Part shown: piece after piece, positions 7,664-16,058 of the stretch
Position numbering within the stretch: the first letter of the stretch is position 1
Layout: every line of letters begins with the position of its first letter
DNA from: an uncultured Ruminococcus sp.
Lineage (GTDB): Bacteria > Bacillota > Clostridia > Oscillospirales > Ruminococcaceae
Assembly: GCA_900539835.1 (NCBI GenBank)
Contig: UQDR01000006.1
Span: 1 to 64,000 of the forward strand
Direction: 5' to 3'
Length of the DNA stretch: 64,000 nt
The notes under the pieces: model-generated
What the model was told of the DNA's origin: nothing
Databases searched by the model: none
The model's input: only the letters and a program-made list of their open reading frames with translations
Position numbers and translations under genes: made by a program

Positions 7664-9988
7664 TTATTTATAAATGCACCTGATAAAACGGTTAACGGTG
7701 TTTTTGATAATTGTGTTTTCCTTTTTGATTTTATCAGTTACATCTGATACTAACGACAGAACAGTTTCTTTTTCATATTCTGATATTTCATGACTGCTGA
7801 AATTTGCTTTTTCATAAATAAAAAGTGATGATTTTATTTGTTCTGACAAAGTATCTATTTTATTATACAATGTTGAGTCAGATATGTAAAGCTGATTTTC
7901 ATTTTCTAAAAATTTTGTTACCTTCAGCAGGTCAATAACATATGCAAAAGCTGTTTTCACACATGTTTTATTATCAAAAAGCTCAAAGGATTTCAGCTTT
8001 TTATTAAGCTTTTGCCTTTTGGTTATGCAAATCACAATAAAAGCTGATAAAGCTGTTAATGTTAATATGACAATAATAATTATAATATGTTTAATGATAT
8101 TATTATCAGCGATTTTGGTTGATGGAATTTCACCCTGCTGGGTGTTTTCTCTGTTGTTTTCGGCACTGTCCTCATTGTCAGAGTGATTTTCTCTGTCACT
8201 AAGAGGAGCAATTTCTTCTGCTTTTTCCATGACATCCAGATACGGAGGCGTGGTTTCAAATGGAATCCAACCTACACCGTCACGGTAAAATTCTGCCCAA
8301 GCATGAAAATGAGTGTCGTCTATGCTGACAGGAGAATTTGAAAAAGCGTTTTCTGAATCCTGCGGTGTTATAAGATAACCTTCAGTATATCTTGCCGGAA
8401 TACCGTAATAACGGAACATTAATGCCGCAGCAGTCGCATAGTGAACGGAATATCCCTCACAGCTCTGTTCTAAAAAATATTGCAGAAAATCATTGCTGCC
8501 TGAAAAAGCTGAGTCAGGATTATAAGTGATTTTTGATGATAAAAAGGACAAAATATTCTGCTGTGCCGTTGAATAATCAAGCCTGCCGTTTTTATTTGAA
8601 TCATATTCGCCAAGCTGTGTTTCAAGGATGTTTTTTGTGCTTTCAGGAATGCTTAAATATGAATTATATACAAATTCCCTGTAGTGGCTTTCGTTGTTGA
8701 GATAATCAGCTTTTTCAGGAGAATCCGACTGCTTGATTCCTTGAATCAAAGAGGGATAATCCTTGACCAGATTCTCTGAAGCCTTAAAAGAATAAAGCTT
8801 CCGCCCTTTAAAGCCTGAAGCTAAGAGAGCGCTGTCACCTATTGTGTTTTCATTTAAAAGCTCATTATCTGTGTTAATTACCTCATAAGGCGCATAGATA
8901 TATTTTCTGCTTGTTCCAATATTATTTATCGTAATGTTATTCACATCAGAAGAGGTGTCTGAAAAAAGGCTTGCGGCTTCAGAAAGCTGAGTTTGTCCAT
9001 AAAAGCCCTCCTTATGAAGCCAATAAAAAAGGTCAGAGCTTTTATAAAGCTCTGTTGAATCAAGCTTTTGCCATCCGTTTTTGCAGTAGCTTTCGCCGAT
9101 AAAACCCCTTAAATATAATGAATCGGGCTTTGACATAATAACTTCAAGCTGTTGCTTTCCGCTTGGGTTAAAAGCACTGAGATTTTTAAAATCACCCTCC
9201 GGCATGATATAGCTTTCGCCGTATCTTAAATCGTTTATTTCATTTATTATATGGTTTTTAAATTGATTTAAAATGTTAATTTCACTGTTGTCCTCTATTC
9301 CGAATAATGATAATATCAGTGTGCAAATTATGCAGATAGCCAAACAACTAATAAAGCTCAAAATGCTGACAAGGTTACCGGACAGCTTTTTAAATATCAC
9401 ACCTATAACAAAAAGTGCAGCGGGACATATGACTATAAAAGACAGCTTGGTTTCAAAGATAACGCATACTGCTGCTGATAAAACAGATAAAATCAGGGGA
9501 ATTATTATATCGTTGTTTTTTAATGAAAAAATAACAGCATATGAAAGGATAATTGAGATTGCAATCAAAAATAAGGTCTGAGAAGCTTTTTCATTTGTGT
9601 TTGAAATCCTTTCAAGCTGAGGCATGATTTTTGAAAATCTACAGCCTGTTGTGTTCAATATGCTGTTAGCCGTATAAATAAATCCGTTTATTAAATAATC
9701 CCAACAAAAAACGGTAAGTATAAATGACGAAAGAGCAGGTAAAATCAGACCTGTCAGGCGCAGTTTTTTTCTGAAAAAAAGCTGAACCGCCGATGAAGCA
9801 CAGACGCAGATAATAACAGCAGGAGCATTTATGCTGATGCCGAACACCTTGCAGAAAATACCGCCGAAGCCTAAAAAAGCACATACAGACAGCAACAGAT
9901 TGAACATCAGGTTAATGAGATTATCCTGTCTTGCATTGGGGTATTTGCTGATATGAAATTTTAATGTAGCAATATCTGCTTTAGACAT
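7664..9988 (-). CDS. Membrane transglutaminase-like protein (TgpA/DUF3488 type)
   Basis: About 774 aa. Some six N-terminal membrane helices are followed by an extracytoplasmic transglutaminase-like domain, then a further helix near residue 640 and a cytoplasmic tail. The catalytic Cys lies in CEGYSVHYA (about 510) and the His in THFHAWAEF (about 562). The third position reads IPFETTP, with Glu where many relatives have Asp. Start chosen at 9988, directly behind AAAGGAAAAAAT, rather than 10003. It forms the usual MoxR-DUF58-transglutaminase trio with the two genes upstream. What it acts on is unknown; in this operon the exported cobalamin-binding proteins are candidates. Confidence 0.85.
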   Translation of the reverse strand: MSKADIATLKFHISKYPNARQDNLINLMFNLLLSVCAFLGFGGIFCKVFGISINAPAVIICVCASSAVQLFFRKKLRLTGLILPALSSFILTVFCWDYLINGFIYTANSILNTTGCRFSKIMPQLERISNTNEKASQTLFLIAISIILSYAVIFSLKNNDIIIPLILSVLSAAVCVIFETKLSFIVICPAALFVIGVIFKKLSGNLVSILSFISCLAICIICTLILSLFGIEDNSEINILNQFKNHIINEINDLRYGESYIMPEGDFKNLSAFNPSGKQQLEVIMSKPDSLYLRGFIGESYCKNGWQKLDSTELYKSSDLFYWLHKEGFYGQTQLSEAASLFSDTSSDVNNITINNIGTSRKYIYAPYEVINTDNELLNENTIGDSALLASGFKGRKLYSFKASENLVKDYPSLIQGIKQSDSPEKADYLNNESHYREFVYNSYLSIPESTKNILETQLGEYDSNKNGRLDYSTAQQNILSFLSSKITYNPDSAFSGSNDFLQYFLEQSCEGYSVHYATAAALMFRYYGIPARYTEGYLITPQDSENAFSNSPVSIDDTHFHAWAEFYRDGVGWIPFETTPPYLDVMEKAEEIAPLSDRENHSDNEDSAENNRENTQQGEIPSTKIADNNIIKHIIIIIVILTLTALSAFIVICITKRQKLNKKLKSFELFDNKTCVKTAFAYVIDLLKVTKFLENENQLYISDSTLYNKIDTLSEQIKSSLFIYEKANFSSHEISEYEKETVLSLVSDVTDKIKKENTIIKNTVNRFIRCIYK

Positions 9989-10007
9989 ATTTTTTCCTTT
10001 CATACGG

Positions 10008-11093
10008 TTAGTCTGTCATTTGATAATCATCTGCTTTAAGCACATTGAAATCAATATTTTCATAATCCGATCTTACATTTTCAGAAGGGGTTATGAAAAA
10101 TGCGTTTTTGAACTGCTGAGTGATATTTTCGTCATAGTGTTGAAGCGTGCTTTTATCATCAGCAATAAAGCTTGCTGAAAGTGCTTTGGGAATAACGCTG
10201 AACCAGTCATCGTCAGATGAAATCATGCATTGAAACATTTCTTCCTTTTGATGGTCATAGAAGCATAATGTATGCACAGTTTGGCAATCGCAAAGCCTTT
10301 TGCTCAGGGAAATAAAAATTTCTGCTGTTTTTGAAAGTCTTGAAAAATCAGGCAGGGAAGAAGCTTTATTTAAACAAGTATCTAAAATCAGCACCGCAGA
10401 AGTGGGTGACGGCATTCCGCCTTGTCTGATGATCAGCTTGTCAAGCTTCTGAGAAAGCTTCCAATGGATGCTTCTGGGGCTGTCACCTTGGTTATATTCA
10501 CGATATTCAAAAGGCTCGCTTAAATCAAAGCCGGGCTTGTCTGATGAATAATCTGAAGCATCAAGACTGTCACCGCTCATGCTTAATGGTATAATGTCCA
10601 ATGGCAATATATCGGGCAGGACAATGACTGAGCTTTTTATATCTGCATATGATTTTTTATATGTAAGCCCGAAAATATCATAAGCTTTGATTTGAATTAC
10701 TTCAAAGGATATTTTGCCGCAGAAGCTTTCCTTCATTTTAAATTCAGCGGATATATTTCTTTTAGGTAGCAAAGAGCATTTGTGTTCAAAGATTCGCCAT
10801 TCACCTGTTAAAACATTCTGACCCTTTATGGTTATTTTAATTAAAGGACAAAAAAAACATGTTTTATTTTTTATTTTTAATGATCCTTGGACAGTTATGT
10901 CTTTTTCCACTGAGTCAGGAAGATCAATAAGAATATCTAAATTATATCGGCTGAATCTATGGATAACGATGATTATTACAGGCAATAAAAGCGATATACA
11001 CATAAGCATGAATGTTCCCGACGAAGCCGAAAACAAAGCCGTCATAAAAACAGTGACAAGCCAAAGGGCATAAAAAATCCAGCTTTTAATCAT
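10008..11093 (-). CDS. DUF58 domain protein
   Basis: A 361-aa protein with two N-terminal membrane helices (about 5-42), a beta-rich region, and the DUF58 core containing EPFEYREYNQGDSPRSIHWKLS, the family signature, at about residues 193-212. DUF58 proteins carry a degenerate von Willebrand A-like fold and work with MoxR ATPases. The start codon overlaps the MoxR stop by 4 bp (ATGA type), and the transglutaminase gene follows closely, so translation is probably coupled. Confidence 0.88.
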   Translation of the reverse strand: MIKSWIFYALWLVTVFMTALFSASSGTFMLMCISLLLPVIIIVIHRFSRYNLDILIDLPDSVEKDITVQGSLKIKNKTCFFCPLIKITIKGQNVLTGEWRIFEHKCSLLPKRNISAEFKMKESFCGKISFEVIQIKAYDIFGLTYKKSYADIKSSVIVLPDILPLDIIPLSMSGDSLDASDYSSDKPGFDLSEPFEYREYNQGDSPRSIHWKLSQKLDKLIIRQGGMPSPTSAVLILDTCLNKASSLPDFSRLSKTAEIFISLSKRLCDCQTVHTLCFYDHQKEEMFQCMISSDDDWFSVIPKALSASFIADDKSTLQHYDENITQQFKNAFFITPSENVRSDYENIDFNVLKADDYQMTD

Positions 11094-12040
11094 AGCTTTC
11101 TGCCTTTTAATCCGATTTGGGGAACAGGGGTGTTATCGAGTGTTTCTAAAGCGGCGGAAAGAGGGTTTTTCCCTGATAACTTAGCACGTTGTGTTATTAC
11201 TATTCTGTGGGCACAGACATCGCAGAAAACTGATCGGATATCCTCAGGAACTACATAGTCACGTCCATTAACATAGGCTTGTGCTTTTGCCATTCGGCAG
11301 ACGCTGAGGGCTCCTCTCGGGCTTATTCCCAGTTCGACGCTTTCGAGGCTTCGGCTGTATTCTGCAAGTCTTGTGACATATTCATATATTTCATCATCTG
11401 TATGTATATTTTGTACATTATTTTGAATATCAAGAATATCCTGTGAAGATGAGACAGTCTGAATCAAGTCAAGAGGGTTTTCATTATGTCTGTCTTTAAG
11501 TATATTCACCTGACTTTTAAAGTCCGGATATCCCATTTCAAGCTTTATCATAAATCTGTCCATTTGTGAGGGCGGAAGCGTTTGAGTTCCCGCAGAACCT
11601 ACGGGGTTTTGTGTTGCCAGAACAATAAAAGGAGAGGGAAGAGGATGAGAAACGCCGTCTACAGTTACCTGATTTTCTTCCATAGTTTCAAGAAGTGCGG
11701 ACTGGGTTTTGCTTGATGTTCGGTTAATTTCATCTGCTAAAAGAAGATTTGTCATTGCGGCACCCTTCTGATAAACAAACTTATTCTGTGACTTATCAAA
11801 GACCGAAAAGCCTGTTATATCCGAAGGAACGCTGTCGGAAGTGAACTGTATTCTTTTAAAATCAAGTCCCAGTGCTTTTGAAAAAGCAAGTGCAAGAGTT
11901 GTTTTTCCCACGCCGGGAACGTCTTCGATTAGGACATGCCCCCCTGCAAGAATAGACATATAAACTTTTATGAGTATATCATCCTTACCTATAATTGCTT
12001 TTCTTAATTCGGTCAAAATTTGTGCTGTTTTATTTTCCAT
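11090..12040 (-). CDS. MoxR family AAA+ ATPase
   Basis: A 316-aa cytoplasmic AAA_3 ATPase: Walker A EDVPGVGKTTLA, Walker B LLLADEINRTSSKTQSALLE, sensor FIVLATQNPVG and arginine-finger region LPPSQMDRFMIKL. MoxR proteins act as chaperone-like remodelers for partner DUF58/VWA proteins. Start set at ATG 12040, preceded by AAAGGAG; the longer frame to 12073 overlaps the previous gene and lacks a site. It is the first gene of the three-gene module within the riboswitch operon. Confidence 0.92.
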   Translation of the reverse strand: MENKTAQILTELRKAIIGKDDILIKVYMSILAGGHVLIEDVPGVGKTTLALAFSKALGLDFKRIQFTSDSVPSDITGFSVFDKSQNKFVYQKGAAMTNLLLADEINRTSSKTQSALLETMEENQVTVDGVSHPLPSPFIVLATQNPVGSAGTQTLPPSQMDRFMIKLEMGYPDFKSQVNILKDRHNENPLDLIQTVSSSQDILDIQNNVQNIHTDDEIYEYVTRLAEYSRSLESVELGISPRGALSVCRMAKAQAYVNGRDYVVPEDIRSVFCDVCAHRIVITQRAKLSGKNPLSAALETLDNTPVPQIGLKGRKL

Positions 12041-12053
12041 AAATGCTGCTCCT

Positions 12054-13892
12054 TTACCAGTCGTCATTTTCATTTGATAACATGTTCTTTTTGGACATAT
12101 GATGCTTTCTGATTCTTAATAAAAGCAATGTAACAAGTATAAGCAAGACAATTAAAGCGGCGGCTTTAATTATGATATTTCTTTGCATTGTTTTAATTTT
12201 TGTTCTTGCTTTCATTAAATCGTCATAACCGAGAATTTGTTTTTTATCATAATCGCTCAGCATCTCTAAATCGCTGTATATGCTTTCAACTTCAGTTTTA
12301 TCATCTAAAGACACAGAGTCAAAGGGATAAAGACTTTTGAGTATTCTTTCGTTTATGCTTTCAATTTTAAGACGAAGATCTTCAACCTGAGCTTTTTTCT
12401 TTTCTAAAGAACTGAGGATATTAATATGGTCAGCTTTATTTTTTGCGCTGTTTAACTTATTAAAAAGATATATTACATCATTATAGTTTTCTGTTGTCAG
12501 ATCATCCGGAAGGGAATTGAACTGCTTAATATCATTTTCGTTGAAAACAGTGAGGTTTTCTGTATTTTTCTGATTAAAAATATTTATAACCGTGCCATTA
12601 CCGTTTGTGTTTTTATTCATAGCCTTTATTAGACTTTCACTATCAATTTCAATATTAAGTCTATCGGCTTTTTCAGAAAGAAGATAATAGTTTTTTACAT
12701 AGCGTCTTTCTTCAGGTGTGATTTTCAGATAGCGTTCAAGTGTTTCAATTACAGACTGTTTGTTATCTGAGATATTGTAAATCATATTTTCAACTTCAAA
12801 GATTTCAGCTTTTTGTTCAGCTGTCATTTCAGCACGGAAGTCATAAAGATTCCGCAGATCATTCTGATATCTGTATATGCTGATCATTGAAAGCAAAGCT
12901 TGTTCACTTGAGATAGAATTGCTTTTTTTGTCGTCATGGCTATGGCAAAAGCCGCCGTTGTTATTTTTATAACTCATCAGTCCGTCAAGCAGATTGCAGT
13001 TATCTTTTATAAATCTTGAATCGTTTAAGGGGTCGATTCCGAGTGAGCAGAGGGCAATTATTGTTTGAGATATCGCTTCAGAACCGCTGTTATCGGAAAA
13101 TCCTCCGTTATTTTTCTGATTTTTTGAAAGACAGGTTATTGCTTTTTCAATGGAAGCTCTTATTTTTATCGGATTCCCTTTGACCGTAACTGTTTCTTCT
13201 GTGCAATAATAGGGTGAAAGTGCGATCAGTGCCATTGCGGTCAGGTCCATGTCGGAAGAGTTGGCTAAAAGAGAAAAGCTTCCGTCGGGATTTTGTTTTT
13301 CGAGTATCTTTGTTATGATGCTTTGGCGTATATCAGCAGCATTTTCAGGCACCTTGAAGCACATAGAATCAAGTGTTATCAATCCCCAAATCAGCCCGTT
13401 TATGCCTTGTGAATCAAGAGGTGATTCAGAGCTTCGGTTATATGTACCGTCGGCAATAAGGTTAATTTTGCTTTCGCCGACTTCTGTCGGATCTCCTCCC
13501 AATGAAAGAATAACAAGAGAGATTCTATGCCATTCCGTAGCTTTTTGCGGGTCAAGCTTTTGGTCTGATTTATATTTTTCTTCGATATTGTTTTTCAGCA
13601 TGGCGAGGTATGAAGAATAATTATCCTGAATACCCATTCTTCCCGCTGCAATGGCATACCAATCGGCTGATGGAGTTCCTGCTGAAGATATTAAATCAGA
13701 ATCAAGCAGAAATTCGCTTTTATTATTTCCGAGACTGCTTTTTTTCCAGGCTGTTATTTCCTGAATTATTGCTTGTATATCCTGCTTCCGGTAATCGTTA
13801 TGTTCTGCATATGCATTGCAGGGCAATGAAAAAAGCATAATAAGAATCAGCATGACTGAGGCAGTTTTTTTATAAATTTTATTGTCTGACAT
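12054..13892 (-). CDS. Exported alpha/alpha-barrel (terpenoid cyclase/transcobalamin-like) protein, membrane-anchored
   Basis: A 612-aa protein. It has a signal peptide (cleavage after about AYA, residue 29), an alpha/alpha-barrel of prenyltransferase/squalene-oxidase-type repeats (about 45-345), a helical region and a C-terminal membrane helix (about 572-592) with a short basic tail. The repeats show ILEKQNPDGSFS, SKNQKNNGGFSDN and MSYKNNNGGFCHS, the QxxxGGF pattern. The same barrel forms the large alpha domain of intrinsic factor and transcobalamin (Cobalamin_bind family). Together with the neighbouring DUF4430 proteins this suggests a cobalamin-binding surface complex. An AGGAGG site precedes the ATG. 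Confidence 0.82.
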   Translation of the reverse strand: MSDNKIYKKTASVMLILIMLFSLPCNAYAEHNDYRKQDIQAIIQEITAWKKSSLGNNKSEFLLDSDLISSAGTPSADWYAIAAGRMGIQDNYSSYLAMLKNNIEEKYKSDQKLDPQKATEWHRISLVILSLGGDPTEVGESKINLIADGTYNRSSESPLDSQGINGLIWGLITLDSMCFKVPENAADIRQSIITKILEKQNPDGSFSLLANSSDMDLTAMALIALSPYYCTEETVTVKGNPIKIRASIEKAITCLSKNQKNNGGFSDNSGSEAISQTIIALCSLGIDPLNDSRFIKDNCNLLDGLMSYKNNNGGFCHSHDDKKSNSISSEQALLSMISIYRYQNDLRNLYDFRAEMTAEQKAEIFEVENMIYNISDNKQSVIETLERYLKITPEERRYVKNYYLLSEKADRLNIEIDSESLIKAMNKNTNGNGTVINIFNQKNTENLTVFNENDIKQFNSLPDDLTTENYNDVIYLFNKLNSAKNKADHINILSSLEKKKAQVEDLRLKIESINERILKSLYPFDSVSLDDKTEVESIYSDLEMLSDYDKKQILGYDDLMKARTKIKTMQRNIIIKAAALIVLLILVTLLLLRIRKHHMSKKNMLSNENDDW

Positions 13893-13904
13893 TTGATCCT
13901 CCTG

Positions 13905-15947
13905 TTACCACCATGTTTTCCCGAAGGTTCCGTTAATGTCCGTCAGGTTTGCAAGTGTGAAACGAATTTTAACGGTGTCTCCGTCCTTTAAGTTGGCGCT
14001 TGCTAAACTTGAACCAATGAAATTATCATTAATGCTGCATGCCCACCCTGAGCCTTGGCAATAGTCAAACTCGCCGATACTATCGTCATAGCTCTGTTGT
14101 TTCCACTCATAGCCACGCTTATCAATTTCATCAAACAAATCCTGTGGTATTTCTGCACCAACGCCTATTCCACGTTTACTTATTCTTGCAAGATAAAAGC
14201 CATCGTCCAGTGAACCTCGGTATTCGCAGGCAAAGCCTTGCTCTTCAAGAAATTTTGTGATAGTATATGAGGCTGTTTCACCTTGCCGAATGGTAATTTT
14301 CGTGGGTTTGACAAGATAGTCAAGTCCGATAACGTTGGCGTCAACACTGATAGTTATTTCTCCCAACGGTTCACCGTCGGCAACGGTTATACAATTTATT
14401 TTATAATAATAGTCGGAATATCTTCCGTCTTTATCTGTGATTCGTATATCCAGATCATTTGCACCGCCGGCAAAATATAAATCGTAGCCTATATAGCTGC
14501 TGACCCATTTATAAGGAATAACTTTACCATTCAGGCGGACGGTTATTCCGTCATAATAAATGGGATTGCCGTGATAATCAAAGGGCAGGATATTAAGAGT
14601 AAAACTATTGCCCTTTGTTGTCATGCCGTTTTCGACGTTTATATATTCAATATAAGGTGCTGTATGTTCATCGGCGATGGGGACATATTTTATGGTATAG
14701 ACTTGTGTTATTGTCACCGCTTCACCTTTTATAAAATCTGTTGCTTTCAGTTTGATTTTATTACTGCCGTTTGTCAGTTTCACGGAATAATTGCCGCTGT
14801 TATTAATTGATAATGCAGAGCCATTGAAAGTAATGCTTAGCCTTGATTTATCGCTGCCGTTTTGAGTAACGGCGTAAAATGAAAAGCTGCTGTCGTTGAC
14901 TGTACAGTTATTAAGGCTTGTTTTAATTTCAAAGCTTTTTATTGGTGAATATATTATTTCATATGTTTTTGAACTTTTTTTGTTATTCCACTGAGCTGAC
15001 AAAGTAATAATATTTTCATTTTCTGAAAGCTGAGCGGTATAATGTCCGTTATTACCGGTACATACATTTTTATTGCAGTGAACTGTTACCGGCACATTTT
15101 CTCCGTCTAAAACAGCTTCAGCATTAAATGAAACTGTATTGTTATCTACAGTTTGGTTCTTCAGGTCTGTGGTAAGAATAATATCGCCGAGATCCACAAA
15201 AACTTTATATTCACGATAAGCGGAGATTACCTTTGAATTCTTATCGGTATAGGTTACTTCAACACGGATATGATTTTCTCCCTCAGAAAGAAATACACGT
15301 CCGTTAAAATCAGCTTGTTTTTCTCCGTTTATTGTGATCGCAGAGCTTTTTACTTTAAGGTTTTTCTGATTATGGATGATTTTAAAGGAATAACTGCGAG
15401 AGGACAAAGTTTCACCGTTTTTAATTGTTGTGGTAAAATATTCTGTATTGGTTTTATTCCCTGACGGGGTGGGGTTATTCCCTGAAATATCACTGTTTGT
15501 TTTTCCTGAATCACCTGATTTTACGGGAGAATTCAAGTTGTTTCCCTGGGATTTCTGACTGTTTATATCAGAAGAATGGGGAAAGTTTGGAACATAGATA
15601 TTTTCTGTTACATAGATGTTTGGGGTTTTGTTTTTGTTAGTTTCGACGTTATTATTATCCGGCTCCGTTTCACTTTCAGAGGAGCTTTGTTCACTGCTTG
15701 ACGAATCTTCTGAGCTTTTTGAGCTGTCAGTATTTATTTCAGGCTGTTTTATATTGGATAAGAAGTCCTGAGGCAGACCGAATATACTGCCGTTGTTTTC
15801 ATCTATATCAACGGTATCGGCTTGATTCAGTAGGGGATTATCAGGGGGAGATGTTTTGAAAAAGCCTGCGGCGATAACTGAAATTGCAATAACAACAGGA
15901 ATCAGAAGGCATGCCGCTGTTTTCATGATTCGTTTTTTACCCTTCAA
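13905..15947 (-). CDS. Membrane-anchored Ig-like/DUF4430 surface protein
   Basis: A 680-aa protein with an N-terminal membrane anchor (about 8-27) and a Ser/Asn/Asp-rich spacer (about 50-165). Then come four consecutive beta-sandwich repeats (about 165-525) separated by ...VFVDLGD, ...IIYSPIK and ...IKYVPIA linkers, and a C-terminal DUF4430 domain (about 575-665) with GSGWACSINDNF and LKDGDTVKIRFT. The start is TTG at 15947, 7 bases after AGGAGG. The layout, an anchor and long stalk presenting a transcobalamin-beta-like domain, fits capture of cobalamin outside the cell. That ligand is inferred, not shown. Confidence 0.82.
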   Translation of the reverse strand: MKGKKRIMKTAACLLIPVVIAISVIAAGFFKTSPPDNPLLNQADTVDIDENNGSIFGLPQDFLSNIKQPEINTDSSKSSEDSSSSEQSSSESETEPDNNNVETNKNKTPNIYVTENIYVPNFPHSSDINSQKSQGNNLNSPVKSGDSGKTNSDISGNNPTPSGNKTNTEYFTTTIKNGETLSSRSYSFKIIHNQKNLKVKSSAITINGEKQADFNGRVFLSEGENHIRVEVTYTDKNSKVISAYREYKVFVDLGDIILTTDLKNQTVDNNTVSFNAEAVLDGENVPVTVHCNKNVCTGNNGHYTAQLSENENIITLSAQWNNKKSSKTYEIIYSPIKSFEIKTSLNNCTVNDSSFSFYAVTQNGSDKSRLSITFNGSALSINNSGNYSVKLTNGSNKIKLKATDFIKGEAVTITQVYTIKYVPIADEHTAPYIEYINVENGMTTKGNSFTLNILPFDYHGNPIYYDGITVRLNGKVIPYKWVSSYIGYDLYFAGGANDLDIRITDKDGRYSDYYYKINCITVADGEPLGEITISVDANVIGLDYLVKPTKITIRQGETASYTITKFLEEQGFACEYRGSLDDGFYLARISKRGIGVGAEIPQDLFDEIDKRGYEWKQQSYDDSIGEFDYCQGSGWACSINDNFIGSSLASANLKDGDTVKIRFTLANLTDINGTFGKTWW

Positions 15948-16003
15948 AATATCGCCTCCTAATAAAATTTTACGATTTTTTTATATTCTTAATAAACGGC
16001 TAA

Positions 16004-16041
16004 AGCGACAGCCTCATTTTTGTCAAAAAGGTACTGTCGCT
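16004..16041 (-). other. Intercistronic RNA hairpin
   Basis: AGCGACAG (16004-16011) pairs with CTGTCGCT (16034-16041), with an inner TTTTTG/CAAAAA pairing. It lies between the propeller gene and the DUF4430 gene. It has no T-run, so it is more likely an mRNA processing or stability element than a full terminator. Confidence 0.6.
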
Positions 16042-16058
16042 ATACGCTTTATTTAAAT

